A stretch of 64,000 nt of DNA from Pelecanus crispus (taxonomy: Eukaryota; Chordata; Aves; Pelecaniformes; Pelecanidae), in contig NC_134662.1 in the NCBI RefSeq assembly GCF_030463565.1, positions 682,001 to 746,000 of the forward strand. Reading direction: 5' to 3'. The notes under the pieces were generated by a model. It was not told where the DNA came from. It did not search any database and was given only the letters and a program-made list of their open reading frames with translations. This document shows positions 50,021 through 60,373 of the stretch, in pieces (position 1 is the stretch's first letter; each line of letters starts with the position of its first letter). A program made the position numbers and the translations under genes.

Positions 50021-51914
50021 AGCTTACTATAGGTTGTAGCCTTGAAGCAGATAGAAAGGGATCAAAGTGCTTTGACTTGTATTAGACTGTACCATAGTTG
50101 TTGTTAAATGCGTTAATCTTGAAAAATACTTTACAAAAAAAAAGGTGGATAAACTCTGGCAATGTCAAGTCTTAACCACCTAATGTTGTTTGGTAGGAAT
50201 TTGTTTAGCCTTGATCAGCCTCTGGCGGCCCTGGCCCATTGCCAGTAGTGATTAAGGCTAACAAGTAAGTGTGACACTCTAAATCTTAATACAGGGACAC
50301 CTCTTTTGAGAAGACAAGTGCCCCATACACACTCAGAAAATTAAAACAGAGCATAATGGAATGAAAGCTTTGGAAAGACATAGGAGAAAACATTTTCTTC
50401 TCAAAGGAAATGCTGCTGTGCCATATGAACAGTTTTGTTGTGGTATGGATCTCAGTACCTTCTGTTGTCAGCATTATTGCCACAAAGGTGGGAACTCCAA
50501 AGCCCAGATTGGAGGGAGTACCCACCCAAATCATAGTTGGAAGACCTAGAAAATCCAGGCAGCTGTGTCTCAACTGTCAGGTAATCCTTTAAACCTGTCT
50601 CGAAAGGAAACACAGAAGAAGGGAGGTGACAAGAAACTAGATAATCTAGAAGGCAACACTGATTAAGTGCTCATGTTTTCACCTAGTGTGATTGGCACAG
50701 TGGGAAATGTTTCCAGAGTCAGCTTGTGGCAAGAAGGGAATACATTTCCCCTATCCTCAGAGGAAAAAGGATCCAGAGAAGATCTGCTGAACCTTATGGA
50801 ATAATGCTTTAACATGGCTTTCTAACTCTAGGGCCTTTGCCTGGATGTATCAAGAATAGCAAGTTTAAAGCAGTAGTCCATGAAGTCATGATGCAGTTCT
50901 GATTCAGTTTGTTTAGATGTCCTATATTTTATATGCCATGTAGTCTTAGACTTTGGATTCTGTAATCCCTTAAAAGAGTTTAATTAGTATGACATGAATT
51001 ACTGTTTTATAGATCAATTAATCTATGAAACCAAAGTATTAACAGATTCACTGTAATGAGTGCAGGGACTTAGACTGCCAAGGCCGTGCAGACACTTCCC
51101 TTTATGTGCCCAGTAAGGGCCAATGCTAAGTCGGACCAAGGAAATGCCCGATTTGAGGAGGTGGTGCACATTTAAAATTAAAAGGCAAGTGATAGCATAG
51201 AAGATGAGGGTTTTCTGCAACCCACTCAGTTCACCTGAGATGTGACTGAGAGCGCTTTGATCTGAGCTTGTATGTGTTCATCTTAGGTTTCAGTCAAAAT
51301 ACATTGGATAATTTCAGAGGGGAAAAAGTGGTTCCAGCACAGGAGATTCCAGGGCAGTAGCGTGCTCTGGGAGGAGAGCATCTGTTCCTGCATTGTCATT
51401 TAAATTCACATTTGCTGAAGGTAGTTTGTCTCTGAAACCTTGAGCTAATTTGAAGTTCAAAGTACATGTTCTGTATACTATCATGTTTCTTTGAGTATAG
51501 TCTTGCCACTCCTCTGCAGGTGATGTATTCAGGAGGGATGGTTATATATCATTTCGTACTACTGAATGTAACCGTCCTTTATAAAGTACTTTTGAAAGAT
51601 GTGATTGTCTGGTCTCTTTTCTACTTCTTTAACCAGCAGGAGGTAACCTGGCTAGTTGCACCTTGTAAGTGGATGTGTGATGAGGGAGATGTGTATGGGT
51701 GCCATTGCCAAGGTCAATACACGTGCAGCATGGATGTTGCATACCCAGCACATGCAGCCATACTAGGCCATGCCAGTAGAGAACTGCCGCTGCCTGATTG
51801 GTCTCCTACTAGGTCAAGATGTGTTTGGCCCTGGAACAAGGGACACTTTGGGGCTCTCCTGCACTAGACCTAGGGGCAGGCCAGGTTACTTGGCACTGCC
51901 AGAGCAGTGGCAAG

Positions 51915-52064
51915 TCATAGAATCATAGAATCATAGAATGCTTTGGATTGGAAGGGACCTTGAGAGATCATTGAGCCCAACCCCGCTGCAGTAAGCAGGG
52001 ATTGAACCTGTGAACTTGGTGTTATTAGCACCATGCTCTAACCAACTGAGCTAACCCAGCTGGT
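51915..52064 (-). mobile_element. tRNA-Ile-derived SINE with CR1-like tail
   Basis: Same family as the copy at 44.2 kb and very similar to it. It has intact-looking box A and box B on the minus strand and a tail of three ATTCTATGA units. CAAG(T) flanks both ends (51,911-51,915 and 52,065-52,069), a plausible target duplication. Confidence 0.9.
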
Positions 52065-53289
52065 CAAGTCCAAGATTGCAGCACTGGGAAGATGCTTTGG
52101 ACTTGCTAGGATAGGAGGAGAGAAGTTAATGTCTATTCTTCTTTTTCATGAGGTTTTAGAAGGCTAGGAAAGATCCCTGTTGTAAAATCACAACACCTCT
52201 CACCTGAGGAGCAGACTGCTTCCCAGATACTGCACAATGCACTGTGGAGCCAGTGCATACATTGATGCCTGCTGATTTTTATCCTCAGGGCTTTGCTGTC
52301 CCCCTGAAGATTGAGATAAACTCATTAAGAGGCAAATCTGGTTCTTGTGAAAGGATACATCAAGGATTCAGGAGAGCTCTTGGACTTGATTAAGAACTAC
52401 TGAGTGCTGCTTTTAGCTGAGGAACTGAGCATGACAGTGATGGGTCACTGGGGCAGATCAACTGCCAAATTTGTTTTCTTGCCATCAGCTTGCTAAGGCT
52501 TAAAGAAGCTCTGTGTGTAATCAGCTTCTTCCCCACATTGCTCCACCTTCTCTCTTTACATCTGCTCCAGTCTTGGGAAGCTTTTAAGTGCTGTGATAGT
52601 ATTAATGAATTTAATGTATCAACTCCCTCTACGCCCTCCATGCTAGGGTCATCACAGCTGCCAACACAGAGAAGCTGTTGTAGAAAAGCTGCAGCAAGAC
52701 TGTCACTTTGCTGAAAAACCCAGCACAGCGGATGGAGCACTGGGCACCACAGCAGAATCGGAATCTATTTCCCCTGTATCTTTATCACCCCATGTGCACA
52801 GGGGAGGCATGCATCACATAATGTTATCAAGCAGCTGTGGGAGATGAGGTGTCCAGCTCCAGGTGAACTATGAGAAAAAGAATATTTACTGGTGCTCCCA
52901 TGCTGCTCTGTGGTGGGTGAGTCGAGGACTGGCAAAGCATGGCACCCAGGCGGGCATCTGGCCATCCTAGCCCAAAACTGTGGCTGACATGAATCTGCTG
53001 ACTCCAGTAGATGTGGACATCTAGTGTTGTTTTGGATCTGATTTTGAGAGCAGTTTGGCACGGTTGTTCCCTGCACACACTTGAGAAAGAGCAGAGGTGT
53101 GCATCCACCACATTTTTTTCATTTAGACATGGGAACCTTAGCTTGGATGGCTACACTTTGGAAGACATTGCTTTTCTCGTTCGCATATGTACAACAGACA
53201 CAGTGCCTGCAGGTAAGGGCGTCCCTTAGAAACAGCTAGGCATTGTTCAAAAAGCTGAAGTCATATCTAAACAAGGGAAGTGGAAAAGA

Positions 53290-54420
53290 CCTGTAACTTC
53301 GGCAGATTAATGTGAACATGCAATAAAGCAGGCCAAGAAGTATCTTGAGAAACAACTTGAAAGGGAATACCAATCTCTGAAACACTGGAAAGACTGCAGG
53401 AGTCATAGATAGTCAAGGCATATAGCAAGAACACTGAGACAACATCAGGCTAGAGCCAAAAAATGCAATGAGCTGCCTGCATATGACTTCCCTGCTTAGA
53501 AGCTCAGAGAGGGTCCAATACCTGACATTTTGCTGAGGCTACATCCCAAGAGGATCCATCTCAAGCTGATAGGTGAGAAGACATTATATGGCAAACAGAC
53601 TAACTGAATAATAGTAAACCTTCAAACCTGGGTGGCATTCAGTCAAGTGTCAAGAGGAAACTTGTACTAGAAGAAGTTAAACTATCAACTGTGGAATGCC
53701 ATTTTTTGTTTCAAATCATCTTGTTATCAGAAAAATTTAAGTAGGTTCCAGGTGGGAATATGAGGAGCTAAAGCTATCTGTAGTCCAACATCCAGACTGG
53801 TCAGACTGGTAGAAAGTGTGTTAAATGATGGAATTTGTGGAAACACAAACATAATATTATAGGAAAGAGCCCCCATGGATTGTGTATGCAGAAGTTATAT
53901 CTCATTGCTGGAGTTATCCCAAAGAGTCAGTGAGCACACATAGAGGAGAGAACCTGCTACCTACTGAGCTTTGCAAAGGCACTCAGAAAGGACCCTCACC
54001 ACAGACTTAAAGAAATCCACCTGAGGTTACCATGAGAGACCAATGGGGATTTTTTGCAGCTATGTATTGTTACAGGTGCACCAAAAAGGGGGAGTGAAAG
54101 GCAGATGGCAAAATTGGCTGATAATGAAAGTTACTCATGATGATGATGCAGACTGACTGCAAGCAGTTGTAGAAGGGTTTACGGTGCTGAGGGATGAGTG
54201 ATAAAACACAAGTGAAATTGAATATGAAGGAGAGCAATGTGGTGCACATGAGAAAGTCTCCTGAAGTGCTGGGCTGAGTGTTAGCACTTCAGAAGAGCTT
54301 TGGGGAGTGATATATCAACTTAGTGCTCAGTATGTGATGGTTCAAAATGCAAATAGGATATGGGATGTTACTGGGCAAGATGGAGGAACCAAAACTGAGA
54401 CTGTTGGGGCCGTAAGGGTG
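53290..54420 (+). mobile_element. Probable ancient CR1-like LINE debris
   Basis: Scattered stretches resemble CR1 ORF2 at DNA level: AAAGGCACTCAGAAAGGACCC with CTCACCACAGACTTA, a block near 54,230 (AGCAATGTGGTGCACATG), and one near 54,335 (AAAATGCAAATAGGATATGGG). No frame is open, and the identification is weak. Confidence 0.35.
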
Positions 54421-54885
54421 CCAGAAGATCTCAATGGCTGTGGCCAGCCTCACCTGGAACCTCCCTCCACAACCCTCTGCCAGGTGTCAGAGCTGATTAG
54501 TAGGTGAGGGCTTTGCAGCCTGGGAAGAAAAGGCTGGTAGAAAGAGGGGGCAAGAGAGAAGCTCCTGCTGTTATTGTCACTAGGTAGGGGCTTCAGTCAT
54601 CTGTGCAGCAGTGTGTAATTGAAGTTAGCCACCTCCTTGACACCCTCTAAATTACTTTCTTGTACTAGGACATCTTACCCCACCTCCAAGCTCACAGGCA
54701 GGTCAGAACAAGTGATGCTATTTCAACGTCTGAAGTCATACTCATGGGACTGAGTGAGAGGTGGGGAGTGTCAGTGATGAGCTGTTGAGCTGGGAATCCT
54801 GATTTAGGAGTGAGTTTCATGTCTTGCTGCTACCTGCTTGCTGAGTCCTAGAGCCTCTGCTTTCTGTGCCCACCCTCTTGACCAG

Positions 54886-55053
54886 GATGGGACTGTCAGA
54901 GGGATTCTGGCACCATGAATACTGGCTGCCACCTGGAGCTACCTGGAAAGACATGAGAGAGTCTGAAGACATACACTACCCACAGCCTCAGGACCTCTTG
55001 CTCTGCATTCCCAGTGCCCTGCTCTTGATCATTGTCCGATGCATCTTTGAAAG
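54886..55053 (+). CDS. CERS4-like exon 1 (start codon, residues 1-55)
   Basis: ATG at 54,887 in the same strong context as CERS4 (A at -3, G at +4), again one base after a splice acceptor. It encodes GFWHHEYWLPPGATWKDM, YPQPQDLLLCIPSALLLIIV and RCIFER; donor AAAG|GTGAGT, phase 2. Clearly homologous to CERS4 exon 1 but with many substitutions. Confidence 0.88.
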
Positions 55054-56888
55054 GTGAGTGCAGCAAATCTGGTTTCTCCTGTGCTGGTTGCCACCAGTAT
55101 CTTGCAGGGTTGCCCCAGACTAATCTTCACCTGCTTCCTGACCACTACAAAGTGGACAGGGGATTGTCCACAAGAATACTGAATCTTTTTATGAAGCTTT
55201 TTATGGCATATAGTATTTGTGTGGCAGCTCTTTGCCCTGCCCTCCCTCTCTCCTGTACCTGTAACATAACCTGTTCCAGCAGGTGTGAAAAGACAAGTCC
55301 GTCACTCAGTCACACCTCAACTGTGGGTGGAGGGTCCCTCTGGAGAGAGTCCAAGTGGGAGCTTGCAGCACAGATAAGGGATTTTCTGGGTACATCAGTG
55401 TTGGGAGCCCCCAGCTGAGCCGGGGTTCAGCCTGATCCTAGAGGATGCTCCCAAAGGTACTATGTGAGCCCCCGCTCTCAGCACAGAGGCAGGAGGAGGG
55501 GATGACCATGGCTCCTGGAGCTCATTGTGGGACCGCTTTGCTCACACCACTCCTCCTTGCCCAGCTCTGCCCTGCTCTCTCCTCCTGGCACCAGGGATCC
55601 CCGGTTCAATCAGGAATGATGTACTCCAGTGTCCTAGCTGCATGCATTCACCTGGCTGAGGGAAATGGTACTCCCCAGGGGAGCCTGAGGACTGACCAGC
55701 ATCTCCCCAGGACTCACTGTGGAAACAACACAGGTCCACATGTTTCAGCACGGGAGATGGAATCAGACTGGACTTTGGGCCCCTTTTCTAGGAACATGGA
55801 GACTGACACATGGAGAGGTACAGACCAACCCTCATGCACAGGAAATCGCGGAGCTGATCAGTTAAAAGTGGCTCAGTGTGCTAGTGTGGGCAGACCTGCC
55901 GAGATGCTTCTGTGCCAGGCAGAGCAGGACTTTGGGGGGGGGGGAGGTGGGGGGCTGGTGAAGCAGCAAGGGTGTGCTCAGCAAACCTGCCCTCAGCTAG
56001 GATGTGGGCATAGAGGAGTGGCATAGAATTGCTGGGGGAGCACTGGCCCATCTCCCCAGAGAGCTGGCTCTTGCCTGCTGTGCACAGCTGTGTGAGAAGC
56101 TGTGGCAGACAGGGACTGTAGGAAGAGCCAGAATTAATTCCAGGGTCATCAGGTCTTTGCTCAAAGATGTTGCACTTGCCTGGCTTCCCCAAAACAAGAT
56201 TTTAGACACCAGTGCCTCCCACTAGAGCCTTGCTGGGGTTTCCTGCAAAACTAGTGTTTCCTGCAGTAACCAACATATCCCCATGTGCTCTGTCCTTGGC
56301 TCTGGCTGCAGCCAGTGGTTGGGTACCCTGGGCACAGAGCGTATGGGACACTTGGACACTTGCAGACTGGTTTTATGGCAGGGTCTGGACTTCTTGGGAG
56401 CATTGTAAAGGGGACCAGCATGCACTCCAACACAGAGAAATGCAAGGTGTCTCGGGGCCTTGGCAGAAGAATTAATTATTGCTTATACTTTGTAGTTGCT
56501 GCTATTGTCTCCATGCATATCCAGCATTCCTCACCTTTGCTTTGGTGCCATCATGTCTCTCTCAAGAAAGAGCATTGACCTGACAAAGGCAAAGGGCTTC
56601 GTGTGTGCCCTTGGAGCAGTACTGGGTCCCTTGGGCTGTGCATGCATAGCTGGGGTAGTGCTGGAACCCTTGGTCTGGGTGCGTGAGCACCCAGGGTAGT
56701 ATTGGGTCCCTTGGGCTGTGCATGCATAGCTGGGGTAGTGCTGGAACCCTTGGTCTGGGTGTGTGAGCACTGGTGCAGTGCATCCATGTGCAGGATACAG
56801 CATTGGCAGGATCTTGCTGTTGGCTGACCCTGGCTCATGGCACAGGCACACACGTCCTCTCCTGGCTGAACTCTCTTTCCTCTTGCAG
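55054..56888. other. CERS4-like intron 1
   Basis: Short and relatively GC-rich, with a G-run near 55,934-55,960 and the 80-bp tandem repeat at 56.6 kb. A 193-residue open frame at 55,445-56,026 has no recognisable domain. Confidence 0.5.
56581..56780. repeat. 80-bp tandem repeat (two units, dimeric substructure)
   Basis: 56,621-56,700 is repeated at 56,701-56,770 almost without change. Each 80-base unit is itself two related ~40-base halves: one has ACTGGGTCCCTTGGGCTG, the other GCTGGAACCCTTGGTCTG. It lies 110 bases upstream of CERS4-like exon 2. Confidence 0.9.
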
Positions 56889-57006
56889 AACCATAGCTCT
56901 GCCCTTGGGCAGGAGATTGGGTGTGAGTGACAAGCTGAGGCCCAAAGTTCAGCCCAATGCTACATTGGAAGGCTTCTACGTTCTGCTGGGCAGGACCCCA
57001 AAGGAG
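56889..57006 (+). CDS. CERS4-like exon 2
   Basis: 118 nt, acceptor CCTCTTGCAG, donor GAG|GTGAGT. It encodes TIALPLGRRLGVSDKLRPKV and PNATLEGFYVLLGRTPKE. The PNATLE block is closer to the general family consensus than the PNPTLE of the upstream gene. Confidence 0.9.
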
Positions 57007-57325
57007 GTGAGTGTCCCCTGTGTCCCAGTGTCCCAAGAGCCCAGGCAAGCAACACCTTCTCTCTGTCCAGGTACCCCAGCCCAACCAAACCAGCCTCCTA
57101 GGCAAGGCAGTTGCTGCTAACCACCCTTCCAGGCAAGATGATACATAAGCAGATATTTCGGCATCTTCCAACACATTCAACAGCTGCAGTCCCAGCACCC
57201 CCTGTTTGTATCAAATACAGCAGGTAGTGTGAGAGCTGCTGGCTCTGGTAAGGAGGCAGCCATTACCCCCTTTGGGTAGAGTCTATGGGTAAGGCTCCTT
57301 ATTTTTAGCAGAACTATAAGTCCTT

Positions 57326-57908
57326 CAGAATTGTAGAATCGTTTAGGTTGGAAAAGACCTTTAAGATCATTGATACTAACCATTAACCTAATGCTACCAA
57401 GTCCACCACTAAACCATGCCCCTAAGCACTATGTCTACATATCTTTTAAGTACCTCCAGGGATGGTGACCCAACCACTTCCCTGGGCAACCTGTTCCAAT
57501 GCTTGGCAACCCTTTCAGTGAAGAAATTTTTCCTAATATCCAATCTAAACCGCCTCTGGTGCAACTTGAGGCTGTTCCCTCTCGTCTTATCACTTGTTCC
57601 TTGGGAAAAGAGACTGACACCCACTTCGCTACAACCTCCTTTCAGGTAGCTGTAGAGAGTGATAAGGTCTCCCCTCAGCCTCCTTTTCTCCAAACTAAAC
57701 AACCCCAGTTCCCTCAGCTGCTCCTCATAGGACTTGTTCTTTAGACCCTTCACCAACTTTGTTGACCTTCTTTGGAGGTGCACCTCAATATCCTCCTTAT
57801 AGTGAGGGGCCCAAAACTGAACACAGTATTTGAGGTGCAGTCTCTCCAGTGCCAAGTACAGAGGGACAATCACTTCCCTAGTCCTGCTGGCCACACTGTG
57901 TCTGATAC
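57326..57908 (-). mobile_element. Outer CR1, 3' part (split by a nested CR1)
   Basis: On the minus strand it encodes [20 protein letters not shown] through [17 protein letters not shown] and [20 protein letters not shown], ending in a CR1 3' UTR (ATGATCTTAAAGGTC). Its 5' edge ends within the codons that follow SILACI in the element, and the missing part continues at 59,122. Confidence 0.93.
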
Positions 57909-59115
57909 CTAGTGGCTTTCTGTGAATGAGTGACTGCATCAGCGGACAAGGGAAGAGCTATGGATGTCATCTATCTGGACTTCTGTAAAGTCTTCGACAC
58001 AGTCCCCCACAACATCCTTCTCTCTAAATTGGGGAGATATGGATTTGATGGGTGGACTCTTTGGTGCATAAGGAATTGGTTGGATGGTCACATCCAGAGG
58101 GTCATGGTCAACAGCTCGATCTCCACATGGAGACCGGTGACAAGGGGAGTCCCTCAGGGGTCCGTACTGGGACCAGTGCTGTTTAACATCTTCATCAATG
58201 ACATAGACAGTGGGATTGAGTGCACTCCCAGCAAGTTTGCAGATGACACCAAGCTGAGTGGTGTGGTTGACATGCCAGAAGGACGAGATGTCATCCAAAG
58301 GGACCTGGACAAGCTGGGACAGGTGGGCCTGTGTGACCATCATGAGGTTCCACAAGGTCAAGTGCAAGGTCCTGCACCTGGGACGGGGCAACCCCCGATA
58401 TTAGTACAGGCTGGGGTGTGATGGGGTTGAGAGCAGCCCTGCGAAGAAGGACTTGGGGTACTGGTGGATGAAAAGCTGGACATGAGCTGGCAATGTGTGC
58501 TTGCAGCCCAGAAAGCCAACCATATCCTGGGCTACATCAAAAGAAGCGTGGCCAGCAGGTTGAGGGAGGTGATTCTGCCCCTCTGCTCCACTCTGGTGAG
58601 ACCTCACCTGGAGTACTGCGTCCAGCTCTGGGCCCCTCAGCACAAGAAGGATGTGGACCTGTTGCAGCAGGTCCAGAGGAGGGCCACAAAAATGATCCGA
58701 GGATGGAACTCCTCTCCTATGAGGACAGGCTGAGAGAGCTGGGGTTGCTCAGCCTGGAGAAGAGAAGGCTGCAGGGAGACCTTATTGCGGCCTTCCAGTA
58801 CTTAAAGGGGGCCTACAGGAAAGATGGGGACAATGTTTTTAGCAAGGCCTGTTGTGACAGGACAAGGGGTAATGGTTTTAAACTAAAGGAGGGTAGATTT
58901 AGACTGGATATAAGGAAGAAATTTTTTACAATGAGGGTGGTCAAGCACTGGCACAGGTTGCCCAGAGAGGTAGTGGAGGCCCCATCCCTAGAGACATTGC
59001 AGGTCGGGTTGGATGGGACTCTGAGCAACCTGATCTAGTGGAAGATGTCCCTGCTCACTGCAAGGGGGTTGAGCTAGATGACCTCTAAACATCCCTTCCA
59101 ACCCAAAGCAACCTA
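57909..59115 (+). mobile_element. Inner CR1 LINE inserted into the outer CR1
   Basis: It encodes RT with [35 protein letters not shown] and an intact FADDT catalytic box, then the C-terminal ORF2 and 3' end. The frame is broken near 58,375-58,460 (TATTAG, and a lost G in a G-run). TGATAC at 57,903-57,908 is repeated at 59,116-59,121, giving a 6-base target duplication. Close relative of the copy at 22.3 kb. Confidence 0.94.
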
Positions 59116-59121
59116 TGATAC

Positions 59122-59572
59122 AAGCCAGGATGCTGTTGACCTTGACCACCTGGGCACACTGCTGGCTCATGTTCAGCTGGCTGTTGACCAACACCCCCAG
59201 GTCCTTTTCAGCCAGGCAGCTTTCCAGCTGCTCTTCCTCAACCCTGTAGCGTTGCATGGGGTTGTTGTGACCCACATGCAGGACCCGGCACTTGGCCTTG
59301 TTGAATCTCATACAATTGGCCTCAACCCATTGATCCAGCCTGGCCAGATCCCTCTGTAGAGCCTTTCTACCCTCAAGCAGATCAACACTCCCATCCAACT
59401 TGTGTCATCTGCAAACTGACTGAGGGTGCACGCAATCCCCTCATCCAGATCATTGATAAAGATATTAAACAGAACTGGCCCAAACACTGAGCCCTGAGGA
59501 ACACCGCTTGTGACTGGCCACCAGCTGGATTTAACGCCATTCACCACAACTCTTTGGGTCTGGATCATGACT
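59122..59572 (-). mobile_element. Outer CR1, 5' part
   Basis: On the minus strand it encodes [29 protein letters not shown] and [15 protein letters not shown], ending at VNSILACI exactly where the fragment at 57,326-57,908 continues. The two pieces are one element with the same orientation and no overlap. Confidence 0.93.
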
Positions 59573-60253
59573 TACACTGATGCATGGATTTTAAAAATAA
59601 TTTTTTACTTGAATTTGTATGAAGCTTTGTCAGATTAATTAAAAAACTACTCATAAGCTCATCTTTACATTCATTTTAATCACAGTTTATAAATCTTAAG
59701 ACTAGGTAGTTTTATTTGTAATTCATGCTCAATAGAGCACACTCAACTCTATTGAGTTGGAAAAATATGCTTTTTAGCCTGTGGATGTGCAGTGACTCAA
59801 ACAGCTGCATGTTTTTCTGACATTACTGAGTGAACTGGGTGCTTGTTTCATTATCATTACAAGCTAAAACTTCTTTTATCTTCAAGTTTGCTATCTGTAA
59901 CTGATAATTATCAGTCAAAATTGCATCAGAGGTGGAGAAAAAATGTATTTAGACTTTTACAGCAAAGGCATTGAATCCCATTGTGTACAGCTGGAAAATT
60001 TAACAAGGAGAGCCTGTGCTTGCTTCTGAACCTGCATTTAGATATGGCTGAATTGGTTTTAAAATGGCCAAAATTATTTGGGAGTTCACAAATGCAAATA
60101 GAGCTGATATTATTTTTTTCCAAAAAAAGTGTTCTTTGGGAAAACATGGACCCACAGTGGCAGAGGCAGCCTGTAGGAACACAGCTCTTCCACCCACATG
60201 GACACAGACAGTCTTAGGAAGGCTAAATCCTGCTTCCCTGCTTTGTTTTCTAG
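59573..60253. other. CERS4-like intron 2, remainder
   Basis: A/T-rich unique DNA with no recognised repeat. It ends at the TTTGTTTTCTAG acceptor of exon 3. Confidence 0.5.
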
Positions 60254-60373
60254 GGGGACCTGATTTCGCGGGCCAAGCAAAAGTGGCCTGCCGGTCAAAA
60301 AGGTGGAGACCTGGTTCCGGCACCAGCGGGCCCAGGACTGGCCCAGGCTGATGAAGGAGTTCTGTGAGGCCAG
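60254..60373 (+). pseudogene. CERS4-like exon 3 with one-base insertion (Hox-like domain)
   Basis: Borders are canonical (TTTTCTAG|G and CCAG|GTAGGT). The first codons read GDLISRAKQ. After the four-A run the homologous frame shifts by one, where VKKVETWFRHQRAQDWP and KEFCEA can be read. In the joined mRNA frame, translation instead meets TGA at 60,365, nine bases from the exon end and followed by further introns, so the message should be a target of nonsense-mediated decay. The helix also lost basic residues: RHQRAQDWP here, RCRRNTDRP in CERS4. Confidence 0.88.

Larger units (their letters stand above)
50041..54886. other. Intergenic region between CERS4 and the CERS4-like copy
   Basis: 4.8 kb without a CpG island or any exon I can support. 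It contains one SINE (51,915-52,064) and probable ancient LINE debris (53,290-54,420). It ends in a splice acceptor (CCTCTTGACCAG) one base before the ATG of the second copy. Confidence 0.6.

Noticed and set aside
51985-52064. Second functional tRNA-Ile gene
   Set aside because: Same reasoning: it is fused to a CR1-like tail with an apparent target duplication.
54866-54886. Upstream start for the second gene at 54,866
   Set aside because: That codon is GTG and lies in the intron before the acceptor; ATG 54,887 aligns with the CERS4 start.
55445-56026. 193-residue open frame in CERS4-like intron 1
   Set aside because: No recognisable domain, G-run driven glycine stretch, and inside an intron of the paralogue.
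56551-57198. 215-residue minus-strand open frame
   Set aside because: It spans the tandem repeat and the antisense of a real exon; its repetitive peptide simply mirrors the 80-bp units.
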